NCBI GenBank assembly: GCA_014529385.2
Contig: CM043945.1
Location: 95,086,112-95,150,111 of the forward strand
Source: Adiantum capillus-veneris
Lineage: Eukaryota > Streptophyta > Polypodiopsida > Polypodiales > Pteridaceae
Direction of reading: 5' to 3'
Length of the DNA stretch: 64,000 bases
In this document: piece after piece, positions 1-10,670 of the stretch
Position numbering within the stretch: position 1 is the stretch's first letter
How the letters are laid out: every line of letters begins with the position of its first letter
Notes under the pieces: generated by a model
Seen by the model: the letters and a program-made list of their open reading frames with translations, nothing else
What the model was told of the DNA's origin: nothing
The model's database searches: none
Position numbers and translations under genes: made by a program

Positions 1-83
1 CTCACAACTTCCTCCACCTTTGCAGCACAATTGTCCTTCCTGCCTGTGCAGCGCTCTCCGACTCTACCTTGGCTGGACTACGC

Positions 84-144
<61 letters not shown>

Positions 145-276
145 AACATCTTCAAGAGATTGCTCCACTCACAATTTTTTGACTATTGAATGTACTCAAT
201 TTACCTCAAACAAGTGATAAAATCACGAGGCTTTCCCTTGAGAGCAGTAATGGAAGGTAACAAAGACCACCATTTC

Positions 277-353
<77 letters not shown>

Positions 354-494
354 TTCTATGAGTAGACTACAATAGCCATGGACACATATTTGCATGTATG
401 TGTGTAAGAATAAGGAAGTGTGTGCTCAGATACGCAATAATCGGAGGCATGGTGCTGATGACAAAATGCATAATCTTTGACATCATATCCTCGT

Positions 495-552
<58 letters not shown>

Positions 553-789
553 ATCTTCAAGAGGTTTCTCCACTCACAATTTTTTGAAAATTGAACAAAC
601 GTATAGTTACTTATACTCGCTCACTATTAAAAGAAAGTGATTGCTTTTCTTGCTACTACCAAATACCCCCCCCCCCCCCCCCCCCCCCCCCCCTTCCCCT
701 TCCCCTTCTCACAACTTCCTCCACCTTTGCAGCACAACTGTCCCTCCTGCCTTTGCAGCGCTCTCCGACTCTACTTGGCTGGACTACGC

Positions 790-838
<49 letters not shown>

Positions 839-969
839 AACATCTTCAAGAGATTGCTCCACTCACAATTTTTGACTATTGAATGTACTCAATTTACCTC
901 AAACAAGTGATAAAATCATGAGGCTTTCCCTTGAGAGTAGTAGTGGAAGGTAATAAAGACCACCATTTC

Positions 970-1056
<87 letters not shown>

Positions 1057-1209
1057 CTCCAAGAGATTGCTATTCTATGAGTAGACTACAATAGCCATGG
1101 ACACATATTTGCATGTATGTGTGTAAGAATAAGGAAGTGTGTGCTCAGATATGCAATAATCGGAGGCATGATGCCGATGACAAAATGCATAATCTTTGAC
1201 ATCATATCC
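1..1209. repeat. 707-bp tandem duplication containing long (GA)n tracts
   Basis: Bases 1-490 recur at 708-1209 with only scattered differences, so the unit repeats with a period of about 707 bp; the left copy begins at the window edge. Each copy carries two long (GA)n tracts (86-140 and 281-347; 792-834 and 973-1054), and a further tract at 496-551 follows the first copy. Open frames here translate to runs of Glu-Arg or Leu-Ser and are simple-repeat artefacts. No gene is seen. Confidence 0.85.
666..693. repeat. poly(C) tract
   Basis: An uninterrupted run of about 28 C residues, followed by a C/T-rich stretch, lies just before the second copy of the 707-bp duplication. Homopolymers of this length are prone to assembly or sequencing error, so the exact length is uncertain. 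Confidence 0.9.
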
Positions 1210-2297
1210 ATGGAAAGCACTTGAAAATCACATCAATGTCATGTGCAGTGACCTTTGCCAATCTATCAGAGGTAGGTGTCTCAATGCTCACTACATCACC
1301 CACAGAACTAGTCACAAATAGACACATCCATCCTAACTCCAGGGTAGTCATCACTCCCTCATCATCCATAGGGGATGTATCCACATGTCCTAGAATCACC
1401 ATATCACCCTCTAGCATGAGCATGCCAAAGAACTCCATGTCTCTCATCTTTGTGGTAAGAGACATCTATGTCCTAAGACGATCAATCTATTGTGCCTCGC
1501 TAGAGCATGCCCACTCTAACTCTGCATCTACAAACATGTCGTGCACATCACTCTAGAGCTCATCTATGAAAGATATGTGTATAGTCTCTCGCTGACATGA
1601 CTGTAATGTAATCAAGACTAAACCATCTTAGACCTTAGATACATGCAATGGAAATACCAAATTAATCCTGGCTCCTCTCACAATGGCTAGCGAACCTGCA
1701 TCTAGAAGGATTTCTTTCTAATGAGTACTTGACATCCACTATCTCTCAATTGTCTCACCGAGATCAAACTTTGTCTCAATAGAGGAACATATTACACATG
1801 ACGAAGTGTATATGATGTGATGTTCGGAAATGATCGTCTCTTGCACCCTCTATATCACATGCTGAACCATTAGCAAGTCGCACACGACCAAGTCTCCCAC
1901 TGGAAAAACTACTAAACTACTTACTACATGGAGTGATGTGGGAAGTAGTGTTGCCATCTAGTAGCCAATGTGGAGAAGTGTGCTATCCATATAAATGTTT
2001 GCAAGAGATATACTCAAGGCAAGCATGGCATCACCATCACTAGCATATACCACCGCTACAATTGCCTCTCTAACATGTGTCAAGACGCATCTGCATCTCA
2101 CATACATCTCCTCTGTTACCTCATGCATTTGAAGCAACATTGTCTAATGTGCCTTGTGTGACCACAATGCCAACATCTCAAGTGTCGACGACACGAACAA
2201 AAGTGTTGTCTCACATGAGTCATCTTCAATCTCACAAGATGCTCCCTTGACCTTACATGAAGTTGCCCATGAGACTAGTGATATCAACTGACTAAAT
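1210..2297. other. unassigned stretch, no gene recognised
   Basis: Only short open frames (up to about 110 codons) occur on either strand, and none gives a protein that can be named. There are no LTR ends, primer-binding site or RT motifs. The DNA may be an old degenerate repeat or ordinary intergenic sequence. Confidence 0.5.
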
Positions 2298-2660
2298 CAT
2301 AGTCCTTTCAAAATTACTAGTTCATAAAAACCATCCATGGTGTTACTGCTTATTGTAGTTAGCTTTCAATCAAACGACTTATGAAACAAAATCCTATAAA
2401 TTAGATGTCATAGTATTTAGTAAACATGTAAATCGTGGTGGTGGTGATGGTGGGGGGTGGAAGACTAAATTATACTCTTTCTAAAACTACTAATTCATAA
2501 AACCCTCCATGGTGTTACTGCTTACTGTAGTTAGCTTTCAATCAAACGACTTATGAAACAAAAAGCTATAAGCTTTTCAAATGTATCCTGGCCTGACGTT
2601 TATTGGATATCATAGTATTTAGTACACATGTAAATGATGGTGGGGGTGGAAGGCTAAAAT
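2298..2660. repeat. two-copy direct repeat of about 170-185 bp
   Basis: The segment starting near 2298 (A/T-rich, containing CCATGGTGTTACTGCTTA and TCAAACGACTTATGAAAC) is repeated starting near 2470. Both copies end in a G-rich stretch (GGTGGTGGTGATGG in the first, GATGGTGGGGG in the second). The second copy has a short extra insert near 2570-2605. No coding potential is apparent. Confidence 0.8.
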
Positions 2661-4073
2661 CGGGATTCTCTCGCATTCATCTAGTTACACTGTGAAATGG
2701 AAGCCAAGGTTAAAGTGCATAGTATTGACAATATGTTTACAAATGCATGTGCCACATATGTGGATTCTGTCCCAGAACAGACTGCACAAACCTCCAATCG
2801 ATATTCCACTTGCAAGATAGGGTACACATAAACCTCTAATTTGACATTCGACATGCAAAATGGAGCTACCCCTTCTATGACTTTGCCAAGACAGTCGCAC
2901 CAACTCTAAATTGCAGATGTGACATAGAGTATGTCTTGCTTCATGATAGATGTCCTTTCTGATTTTATTCACCCCCCACCAAATTCATTCGTGGTACCAC
3001 CTCGCATATGAAACTACTCCAAACTTTGATGATGCCGTAGCTCATGTTCGAGAAATAATGAAATAGTCAAAATCTGGTTCCCTAAGAAGATAAATTTATT
3101 CATTGTCTGTTTGTAAGATTTATCGAGATTCTACACCAGCAATAGCTAACCCTTTACCATACAAAAATTTGAAGGTTCCAATTACACAAGAGCATTGTGC
3201 AGCCCAATCCTTTCAAAAAAAAAAAGAGAGCAAATAGACCAATTCCAAGCTGTATATACCTAAGTTTGTCCAAGGAGTTCCTGACTTCAATCAAACCACA
3301 AATTTCCCTTTTCCAAGGGGGTCGCTAAAATACACTTCTTAACTAAGTGTTCCTTTCCAGAATGTAGACATCATGGCCTATTGTACTTAGAGTGGAAGAG
3401 AGAGCAGTTCTCCAAAAGAAAGACCGCTAGGGACACCTACCTTACCGGCCAATCTTCTGCGAGACATCTACACCTCTCACAGGTCTCTTTCAGTTGTTCT
3501 TTTCATTCAGCGTTTTGCAGTTCCAAGTAGTGTCTCAAGCTTGTTCAGCTCCCTACTGCCTGTCGACATTGAACGTAGTGCTAGCCAGGTACAGCTCAGA
3601 ACTTCTCTTCTTCTCACAGAAGGAGAGATCATCAAGCATTCCAGTCTTTCACCATATTGAATAATCAGAACTAGTATATTGCATACAAAGAAGAAGATCG
3701 TAAAGAGAGACAAAGAAAAATGAAGCTAATTACAATACCCCTGCCGGGGTGGGTTGGGGGCACAAGAATCAAGAGACTTCTAGCAGCGTAAGAGTTATAG
3801 CATCTCTCTAGATTCGTGCAATTGGTCTTGGTATCTCCGAGGGACGGATGATAGGGAGTGAAGGCTGTTTTGTGGCTGTGCCTGGCCGGAGGTAGTTTTC
3901 TCATGTTGGGATATCTGTAGCCATGTGTAGCTTGGGGGTTTTGGTTCTTCATGTAGCCATGTAGGCACCTACAGCCCCAAAGGATTTTCCCTTGACTTCT
4001 GGGTGGTGCCAGGGAGAGGGCCATAAATAGGCCTGGGAGGTCATCTCTTGCAATATTGCGCATGGTTCAAACA
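2661..4073. other. unassigned stretch, no gene recognised
   Basis: Minus-strand open frames at 2685-2972 and 3671-4063 have no recognisable domain. No LTR ends, splice-supported coding or RNA gene could be identified. The right part lies directly next to the gag remnant that starts near 4107 and may be old retroelement DNA. Confidence 0.45.
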
Positions 4074-4122
4074 TGCCTTCCATGTCTAGGGATGGTCAAA
4101 CCATCCCTAGACATGGAAGGCA
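4074..4122. repeat. perfect 23-bp inverted repeat with 3-nt loop
   Basis: The arms 4074-4096 and 4100-4122 are exact reverse complements, separated by CAA at 4097-4099. The sequence would fold as a long uninterrupted hairpin in RNA or cruciform DNA. It overlaps the 3' end of the minus-strand gag remnant. It could be a rearrangement junction (a fold-back) or a small-RNA-type hairpin; the sequence does not decide. Confidence 0.9.
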
Positions 4123-5247
4123 CCCCTTTGCCATAGATAGCCAGCCATGTTGGGGGGGTGGTGGGGTGGTGTGTTAGATCTACGTTCTTGCAGCCCCTCC
4201 CCTAGCGTTTTTGGTGGTGGTAGTGGATAGCATGGAGGTTTGATCCTCAGCAGAGGCTCCTCAGAAGGGACGATGGCCAATTGCACTTTTGTAACAAATT
4301 CCGATTTTCCTTTCATAAGTTTGTAACCAACCACAACATGGTCCCTGAGTTCTTGCATAGTAGATACTTGTTTAGAGAAACGATATTCTTATAGGGGTGA
4401 TGAAAACCCGATTGTATAGCGCTCACATTGGTCCTCCAAGGTAATCAGCTTGAAGAAAGACATCGGAAGGTAAACATCGAGGTTCCTTTGGTTGTAGTCT
4501 TCCATGGTTTTTGTGGCAAGCACGTTCAGGTTACCCCATTTTTCCAAAAGTTGTACTTCAAATAGGGATGCCATGTAGCTTTGGGTAAAAATATTCTTGA
4601 AAGCGTGCCAAGTCCTTGGAGCATGCAACTGGATAGCTATGGAGCTCCACCATTGCAGAGCATTATCTTTGAGAAATCCCACGGCTTGAGAGATCTTTGA
4701 TTCTTGTGTGTAGTTCCCCAAGGCATAGATGTTGTCAAATTGTTGCAGAAACTGCAAGACTTTCTTCCTATATTTCACTCTTGAGAAAGTAAAAATCTTA
4801 CTGTAGTCCACCATTCTTGAAATCCTTTGGTTGATTTGGTGCAACTCCATGATGTGGGGGAAACCATAAGGACTCCAACCATTGTATTTGGGTGGAGGTG
4901 GAGGAGGTGGTGGCGGTTGCATTGGGTACATGTCAGGAGATTGAACCATATTCTTGAAAACTCCCCCGTTCAAAATCGAACACTAAGTATGTTGTGGATT
5001 AGAAGCCCTTGTGCTTTCTGGTACCAGAGAAGGAGGAACAACTTGAGACAACTTGAAATTCAAATACTGTTGAAAGCTTTGCAAAACCGGGAGATTCTAC
5101 TGAGGATGCTTCGAGAAAATGTTGCGAAGCTCATTTAGAAGAAATTGTAGATATTTTGTTGAATCCAAAAAGGCCATCTTGTCGTGTTTGTTCTTGAGAG
5201 GACATATATGCTTTTAGAAAAGCACACAGTTGAAGCTTTGATACCAT
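4107..5247 (-). pseudogene. LTR-element gag remnant (gag-only family)
   Basis: Reading leftward from the primer-binding-like site near 5247, a proline-rich segment (MYPMQPPPPPPPPP) is followed by a retrotransposon capsid-type region at 4389-4973 (AVGFLKDNALQWWSSIAIQL, then FKNIFTQSYMASLFEVQLL). A second frame at 4107-4358 continues it (MQELRDHVVVGYKLMKGKSE). A stop or frameshift separates the two frames. The same protein is found on the + strand at 20313-20600 plus 24859-25437, which confirms the family. No protease or RT follows. Gag would form the particle that packages the element RNA; this copy is defective. Confidence 0.8.
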
Positions 5248-5766
5248 TGTATTGGGACGACACCATGTGCCAATGGAAAAGAACAGATTGAACTGACTTT
5301 AGGCACTTTAAACCATAGTTACCAGGGAACGCCCCCTAGCCCCCGTTCCGGCATTCCGGGGGGGGCAGTTCCCTTCCTGAACGTCCCGAAACGTTTGACG
5401 TTCCGGGTGGCCAGTGCAAACCGGAACGGCGGTTCCGGAACATTCCGAATGCCCCCAAAACGTTCCGGAATGCCCCTGGAACGGCCAACGGCTACAAACA
5501 AATTTGGCAAAAATTGAAAAAATTAAAGTAAATGTTTGGGCTTCTTTTTGAAGTGTGCAAGGCCTCAAGGACTCATAAAATGCACCCCCCTCCCCCTTTC
5601 TCTCCACAAGCTAATCCTCAAGGCTCAAGCTCTCTCCCTCTCACACTCTCAAGATCTCTCCCTCTCAAGACTCACTCTCTCAAGGCTCAAGGCTTTAAGC
5701 CTTCAAGCTCTCTTCCTCTCCCTCCCACTCTCTCAAATCTCTCCCTCTCCCTGTCACTCTCTCGAG

Positions 5767-5799
<33 letters not shown>

Positions 5800-6440
5800 A
5801 TCACATCATCTAGTCATAGCAAGATTGAATGGTCTTCAAAACGAGTTTTTTGTGAGTATTAGAGTCAAAGCACTCTAATACTCCTTGTATTTAAACACAA
5901 GAAGCTAAAAAATGCACTATTTGGGTGTTTTTTATACCTCCCGTTCCGCGCCGTTCCCGTTCCGAACCCCTAGCCGTTCCCCCGTTCCGCGGGGATCCCG
6001 TCGCCGTTCGCGTTCCGCGTTCCGGGTAACTATGCTTTAAACAACTAAACTGAATAATCCACACAAGACACGGAGTGGCGAAGTTCCACTCCCAGACTAC
6101 AGTGGCCCCAAATGATGGCGCCCCTTTCGGTATTTCTTTGTATTGCTTCAACAACGTACAACTTTGTGGCTCTGCTCTCCTTCTCGGTGTGGTAGAATCC
6201 TATAGAGAGAGAGTCCACAATACATATGGAAAGGCCCTTAGCGTGTGCAAAAGCAGTTACATGTAAAGCAGCAAGTCTAAAAGCATTTGGTCGAAAAGCA
6301 AGAGCCCAAAGGGCTGTCCATGCATTGTTGCCATGTCATCACCTCTCAGCGCAAAACGCGGAAATTTTCGTACAACTTGTCATGTCATCAATTTTTACGC
6401 AAGTGAGTGTATCTTGCTTTACTTTAGGTTTCAACACTCA
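5248..6440 (-). mobile_element. LTR (5' LTR of the 4.1-5.2 kb gag element), split by a MITE
   Basis: The low end is TGTATTGGGACGACACCATG next to GCTTTGATACCA, a variant of the complement of the initiator-Met primer-binding site TGGTATCAGAGC, so the LTR reads right to left. It resembles the LTRs at 20601-21237 and 24206-24858 and contains the conserved LTR core motif at 6117-6136 (minus). A 721-bp MITE with an 8-bp target duplication interrupts it at 5314-6034. The high end is approximate, because similarity fades near 6440. Confidence 0.7.
5314..6034 (+). mobile_element. hAT-like non-autonomous element (MITE), copy 1
   Basis: The element starts CATAGTTACC(A)GGGAACG and ends CGTTCCGGGTAACTATG, which are terminal inverted repeats. 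It is flanked by an exact 8-bp duplication CTTTAAAC (5306-5313 and 6035-6042). An 8-bp target duplication is typical of the hAT superfamily. Both ends are packed with CGTTCC-type subterminal repeats, and the centre holds C/T-rich repeats and a (CT)n tract. There is no transposase frame. A second copy, inverted, lies at 46362-47132 with its own 8-bp duplication. Confidence 0.85.
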
Positions 6441-6689
6441 GAATCCTCGACCAACAACGAACAAATTCTCGAGATTTGTGGCGGGTTTTAGGGTTAGGGT
6501 TTTCGTTGTCGAGCTCCTAGACGCATCGTATCAATCGTTCGTTTGGCCCGTCCCAGACTCACTTCCCTAGGAAGGTGGTCCATGTTAATCTCTTGGTCAA
6601 AGCCGGAATCCTGTGTGCCATGATTAGTTTTTTGGATGGGGAATTTGCATCTAAAAATGTGCATAGTGCTAGGAATATCTTTTCGACCT
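6441..6689. other. unassigned junction between two LTRs
   Basis: This stretch lies between a minus-strand LTR and a degenerate plus-strand LTR. It includes GGGTTTTAGGGTTAGGGTTTTC near 6483, which resembles telomere-like repeats, but with only about two units it is not a telomere tract. No gene is recognised. Confidence 0.4.
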
Positions 6690-7343
6690 TCGGATCTTGG
6701 ACTAACTTAACTGAGTCTTGCAAGAACCGGCCGAGAGGCCTAAAGCCTAGAAAAGAAAGAATGTACGTAAGAAATCCCAACCTAAGAAGTCCTGTAGAGT
6801 GGCCTAAAATAAAGGGTTAAGAACTAATAATCCTAACCCTTACCAGCTTATATGCACTTGCCGAGGGGGCCCAACTGATTAATAAAGCGTACACAAAAGC
6901 TGTACGGCAGGACCTGCGTTTTTTGTTGACATGGCATGTGGCAGTTGTACGGATTTTCGCTCGCAGCCATGGGCAGGTTTTCACGCAAGCTTTTGGATAC
7001 AGATGCTTTTGAGTTCAAGTGCTTTTAGGAATGATGCTTTTGGGCATCCCTTGTAGGTTTATAAGACCCCTAGAGGGCCACTCCTCCAAGAGTAGGATGC
7101 AGATCTTGGAGAGAGTCAAACCCTCAAAAGTTGTACTTTGCAAAGTGTAATAATAAAGAAATACTGAAAGGGACGCTAGTCTTTGGGGTCAGTGTGTCTT
7201 AGCTTGGAACTCCCCCGTGCCGTGTTGTCTACTCTATCTTTCTTTCATAGTTATTCAAGTGTTTTGAAGTGTTAAAAGTGTCGCCAAGTGTGTAGATTAC
7301 AGTTTCCCTTGTGTTTCCGTCCGGCCCGTCGCCAGAAGTGATC
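6690..7343 (+). mobile_element. degenerate plus-strand LTR
   Basis: The segment has the layout of the other LTRs here: GCTTTTG-type motifs and a stretch resembling GGCCGAGGGGCCTAAACCCT, then TAATAAAGAAATACTGAAAG, GGGACGCTAG and TTTGGGGTC at 7151-7190, which is the conserved LTR core. A long downstream region ends near the gag/protease remnant at 7344. The left boundary is uncertain and no clean terminal TG/CA pair or target duplication was found. Confidence 0.55.
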
Positions 7344-7980
7344 ACAGGATTCTCGTGACAACTCGACTCAATGGGCAAGACCTCTTTTGACTCAACGCCA
7401 ACGAGACACCCAACTACAAGAAGGCCGATGCTTTTAATGTTTCCAGACAGGACACACTTACAACTTTTGTCCTGCTAGAGGGGATCGCCTTTGGAACAAC
7501 CATCTGCAAAGAGAGCCAAAACTGCAGTGGGACTTTTCCGTGATATTTATGTTATCGCTTTTCAAGGTTCCAATGAATAATGCCGAGCTTATGGAAAGTT
7601 AAATGGCTTAAAGGCACTTATCTTCTTCGACCCAGGAGCCACCGAAAATTTCATTTAGAATTCCTGAAACAAATGGACTTCAAGTAAGATCACCTCGCTG
7701 GCAAACTTGAAGTCGAGCTAGCTACAAGGTAAATTCAAAAGGTTCATTGTTGCTCTTCCAGTCGCCATCCAAAGGTACCATGGCAAAGCAGATTTTCACA
7801 TCATGCAGTTGGACAGTTGTGATGCTCTTTTGGGCATGCCTTGGCAGGACAAGAACGATGCGATCATCAAGATTCAGGACTGCACCATCACTTTGCAGCA
7901 GAACGATAAGCCAATCGTCCGTAAAGTTCAACCGGCACAAACCAACTCCGAATGATTTTAAGTTTGATTTGTATTAAGAT
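7344..7980 (+). pseudogene. gag zinc knuckle and retroviral-type protease remnant
   Basis: A CCHC zinc knuckle (C-F-x-C-F-Q-T-G-H-T-Y-N-F-C-P, with one stop in it) is encoded near 7427-7470. An aspartic protease segment follows near 7615-7660 (LIFFDPGATENFI, with D-P-G-A at the catalytic site), and a second protease motif DALLGMPW near 7825. Frames change between these pieces and stops interrupt them. The same order is seen at 25561-25800 (zinc knuckle) and at 18430-18790 on the minus strand (protease). No RT follows; the protein ends near 7976 and then gives way to the 3' non-coding repeats. Confidence 0.75.
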
Positions 7981-8252
7981 GCTTTGAACTTTGTTTGACA
8001 ATACTGATTGAAAATTAAATGATGTGTTTTGAACTTGTTTTGGTGCCAATTTGAGAATGCTTGGTTTTTTATGCTGCTTTCTATTATGTTTGAATATCTT
8101 CGGCTCGGGATTTCCTAAGAGGAGTGTTCATGTTTGATGTAGAACATCTGATCGCATTAATTGTAAGCTAGAAACCTTTGAACGATGCAAGCTGGTGGTT
8201 TGGGGAGCGTTTAGTTATATTTGGAGCCTTCCAAGCGACAAAAGCTATGGTC
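7981..8252 (+). repeat. 3' internal region of the gag-only family with ~55-bp repeat units
   Basis: This stretch contains GGAGTGTTCATGTTTGATGT and then GAACGATGCAAGCTGGTGGT followed by TTGGGGAGCGTTTAGTTATA. It is an abbreviated version of the tandem units seen at 18040-18230 and 23180-23370. It lies between the protease remnant and a minus-strand LTR. Confidence 0.6.
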
Positions 8253-8942
8253 TGTAATAGGATGGGCACCACGTGCCAACCGAAAAGGACAGATTGAGAC
8301 AGACGTCTAGCACTTCAAACAACTGAACAGAAAGACAGAGAGAATCCACAGGAGACAGAGAATGATGGAGTTTCACTCTCAGACACAATGGCCCCAAACG
8401 ATTGCACCCCTTTCAGTATTTCTTTATATTACATCAACAGGGATACAACTCTGTGGCTTTGCACTACTTCTCCACGTGGTAGAATGCAAGAGAGAGAGCC
8501 CACATCACGTATTTAAAGGTCCTTGGCCATCCAAAAGCAGTTTACATGAAAAGCAACAGTTCTAAAAGCATCTAGTTCAAAATCAAGCGTCCAAAGGGTT
8601 GTCCATACAGCGTTGTCACATCATCAACTGTTAGCGCAAAACGTAGAGATGTGCGTACAACCTGCCACATCATTAGTTTTTACACAATTTGTGTTTGAGT
8701 GTGTGATCTGCTTTATTTTAGGGTTTAGGCACCTCGATCGGTTTCTGCAAGTTGTTGGGGGGTTTTAATCCTAATTGAATTTATTATTTGGGTCACTCGG
8801 CAATGATCTGCAAGTTGTTAAATCTTTCTACTTCTTGTGCTTCTGCTAGGGTTTAGGCCGCTCGACAGGAATCTCCAGGTTAGGCTGAGGGAGCCCTAAC
8901 CCTCCGGGTCTTCAGTGGCTTGACACGTCAGCAGTTTGTGAC
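8253..8942 (-). mobile_element. LTR (3' LTR of a minus-strand element split by the 9-kb chromovirus)
   Basis: The low end is TGTAATAGGATGGGCACCAC and the high end CAGCAGTTTGTGAC, followed by a polypurine tract on the minus strand (TCTTTCAAGAAAGGGGAAAG). The conserved LTR core lies at 8403-8422 (minus). Because the polypurine tract is on the right, this is the 3' LTR of an element reading leftward. Its internal part continues at 8943-9135, then beyond the chromovirus at 17829-18800. Confidence 0.7.
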
Positions 8943-9135
8943 TTTCCCCTTTCTTGAAAGAAGAGTAATTGTTCGCTATTATATGTGCAAAACAATTGGA
9001 GCTAGATCAAAATAATCCAAGGGTCATTCACTTTTGTCATTCCATATCGAAGCTCTTGATATTCTAGCGTAGCAAAATTAGCCATCACACCCAGACCGCG
9101 CTGATCTTTAGGGGGGTTTCTTAATGCACTATTGT
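8943..9135 (-). other. 3' internal region of the minus-strand element (left piece)
   Basis: The sequence CTCTTGATATTCTAGCGTAG and AAATTAGCCATCACACCCAG near 9052-9100 recurs at 22900-22945 and, inverted, at 29140-29185. It is the non-coding 3' region of the gag-only family. The piece is cut at the ATTGT target duplication of the chromovirus (9131-9135) and resumes at 17829. Confidence 0.7.
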
Positions 9136-10614
9136 TGTCACCGGCGTGTGACTACTATCTATCCTTTTTGTTGATTTCTTTCTTATTATCTATTTACTTT
9201 CACTTTTTGGAAACACCCCTCGGGAAATCTAACTGCCCTGCATTGCATAGCTAGTGTGGAATTGTCCAGAGGGAGTCGAGGCCTGAGGGCAAGAGAGCAC
9301 TAAGGTTGGACAAAGACTATGGTTAGCCAAAGTGGGGTCATTGACTAGCCAAAGTGGAATCCTTTGCTACAGAGGCTACATTTCAGTTCTGGGTGTGGCT
9401 GCAGTGTACAAAGGGGGTCGGATGACCTAGAAAGATACAATGGCAGCATCTCCTAAAATTTAGGGAACTGCTATTTTGGGACCTGAAAATGTGTTTGCGT
9501 CATTACCTCCGGAATGACAAGGAGAACATTTTCTTACTCTGCCGTGAAGTCAACTAGGCGACCGGTCGGGAGATTTTTAGGCGGCAACCCCGAAACGGGA
9601 AAATGCTTGTAAATGTGCCAAGTGGCACATTCTGGTGCACTTTCCTCATGCAAGAGAAGGTGGCGCTGAATTTTAAGCTGGGAGAAGCTCATTTTCAGAT
9701 TTTGTCACAGGTTAAGAGCTATGGAGTGCTTGCTTTCCCTCCTATTTACAGTGCGGTGCCAGGAGTGATGCCCTGCACGCTACGCACTGCCCTCTCTCTC
9801 CTCTATGGCAGTATGTTATGCCCCTCTAGTGGGCTTTTCATTTGACCAATGTACAGTTGTGTGGGTTCATGCGCGATTGTCGAGGCAAGAGCCTCTTGCA
9901 TAGGTACTGGATTAGCTAGCGGCTAATCCCCCCGCCTGTACAGGTGAATTCGGAGAGGTTTCACGCCAGAAATCTCGTCCGATTCAAAGGGCAAGTAGCC
10001 CTACAGGTGCGGGAGCTCAAGGACTTGCTACGGATGTGACCGGCACACGAAACGGAGCCCGAAACAGTAAATTACAGCCTGCTGTGTATTTTTGCAGGTT
10101 TAGGGTTTTGGCCCTAAACGGACCCTAATACCCCCAAGAGGTTCGGGGACGCGAGGGGACCGTTGTACAGGCGATCTGGCGCATTTTCGGGGCTGAAAAC
10201 AGAGAATTCAGCGTGCTGCAGATTCTCGCCAGGTTTTGCAAAGTGCCCGTATGCGTCGGGAAAGTCATTCAATGCGTGGGAATACTGACTGTGAAGGGTC
10301 CTAGTACAGTTATGCTGCCGAAATCGAGCCGGATTAGTTTAAATTCAGTCAAGTTTGTGCGGGGCAGCTCGTAGGGAACCACAGCGTTTATTCCCTCTTT
10401 TGAACAATAAAGAAATACCGAAAGGGGCGCCTAAGTTAGGGGCCAATCTGGTGTCGGTCTACTCATACAGGTGCAATCTAGCAGCCTGTATCCCTCTCCC
10501 CTTTGTTGTGTCTTGAAAGTACAGGTAAAGTGGACGACAAATTAATTGGGTGAAAGCAAATAAGGTTTAAGTTTAAAGTCTACCGCCCTTTTTGGATTGA
10601 ATAGGCCGGTTTCA
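9136..10614 (+). repeat. 5' LTR of the chromovirus
   Basis: The LTR is 1,479 bp, TGTCACC...GGTTTCA. AACAATAAAGAAATACCG at 10404-10420 carries a polyadenylation-type AATAAA followed directly by the LTR core shared with other families (10412-10431). The sequence after the LTR begins TGGTTCC, where a primer-binding site is expected; it is not the initiator-Met type seen in the other elements, and its tRNA was not identified. Confidence 0.92.
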
Positions 10615-10670
10615 TGGTTCCATCGATGGGATTAAATCACTTTTTCCCATAGAAGTGAGCCTCGATCAGT

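Noticed and set aside
86-1054. Open frames encoding (Glu-Arg)n, (Leu-Ser)n or poly-Pro runs across GA/CT and poly(C) tracts
   Set aside because: They are translations of simple repeats in all frames, with no conserved sequence on either side.
1221-1556. A 111-codon plus-strand frame and the overlapping minus-strand frame as a gene
   Set aside because: No domain, no codon or splice support, and both strands are equally open; coding could not be supported.
6483-6510. Telomere-like TTTAGGG repeats
   Set aside because: Only about two degenerate units are present, and TTTAGGG/CCCTAAA-like words recur in the LTRs of this window.
7615-7660. Unusual protease active site D-P-G-A (and D-G-G-A, D-P-S-A in other elements) as a novel catalytic type
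   Set aside because: D-P-G in place of D-S-G or D-T-G is already known in plant Ty3/gypsy proteases; the Ser variant occurs in a broken copy and may simply be a mutation.
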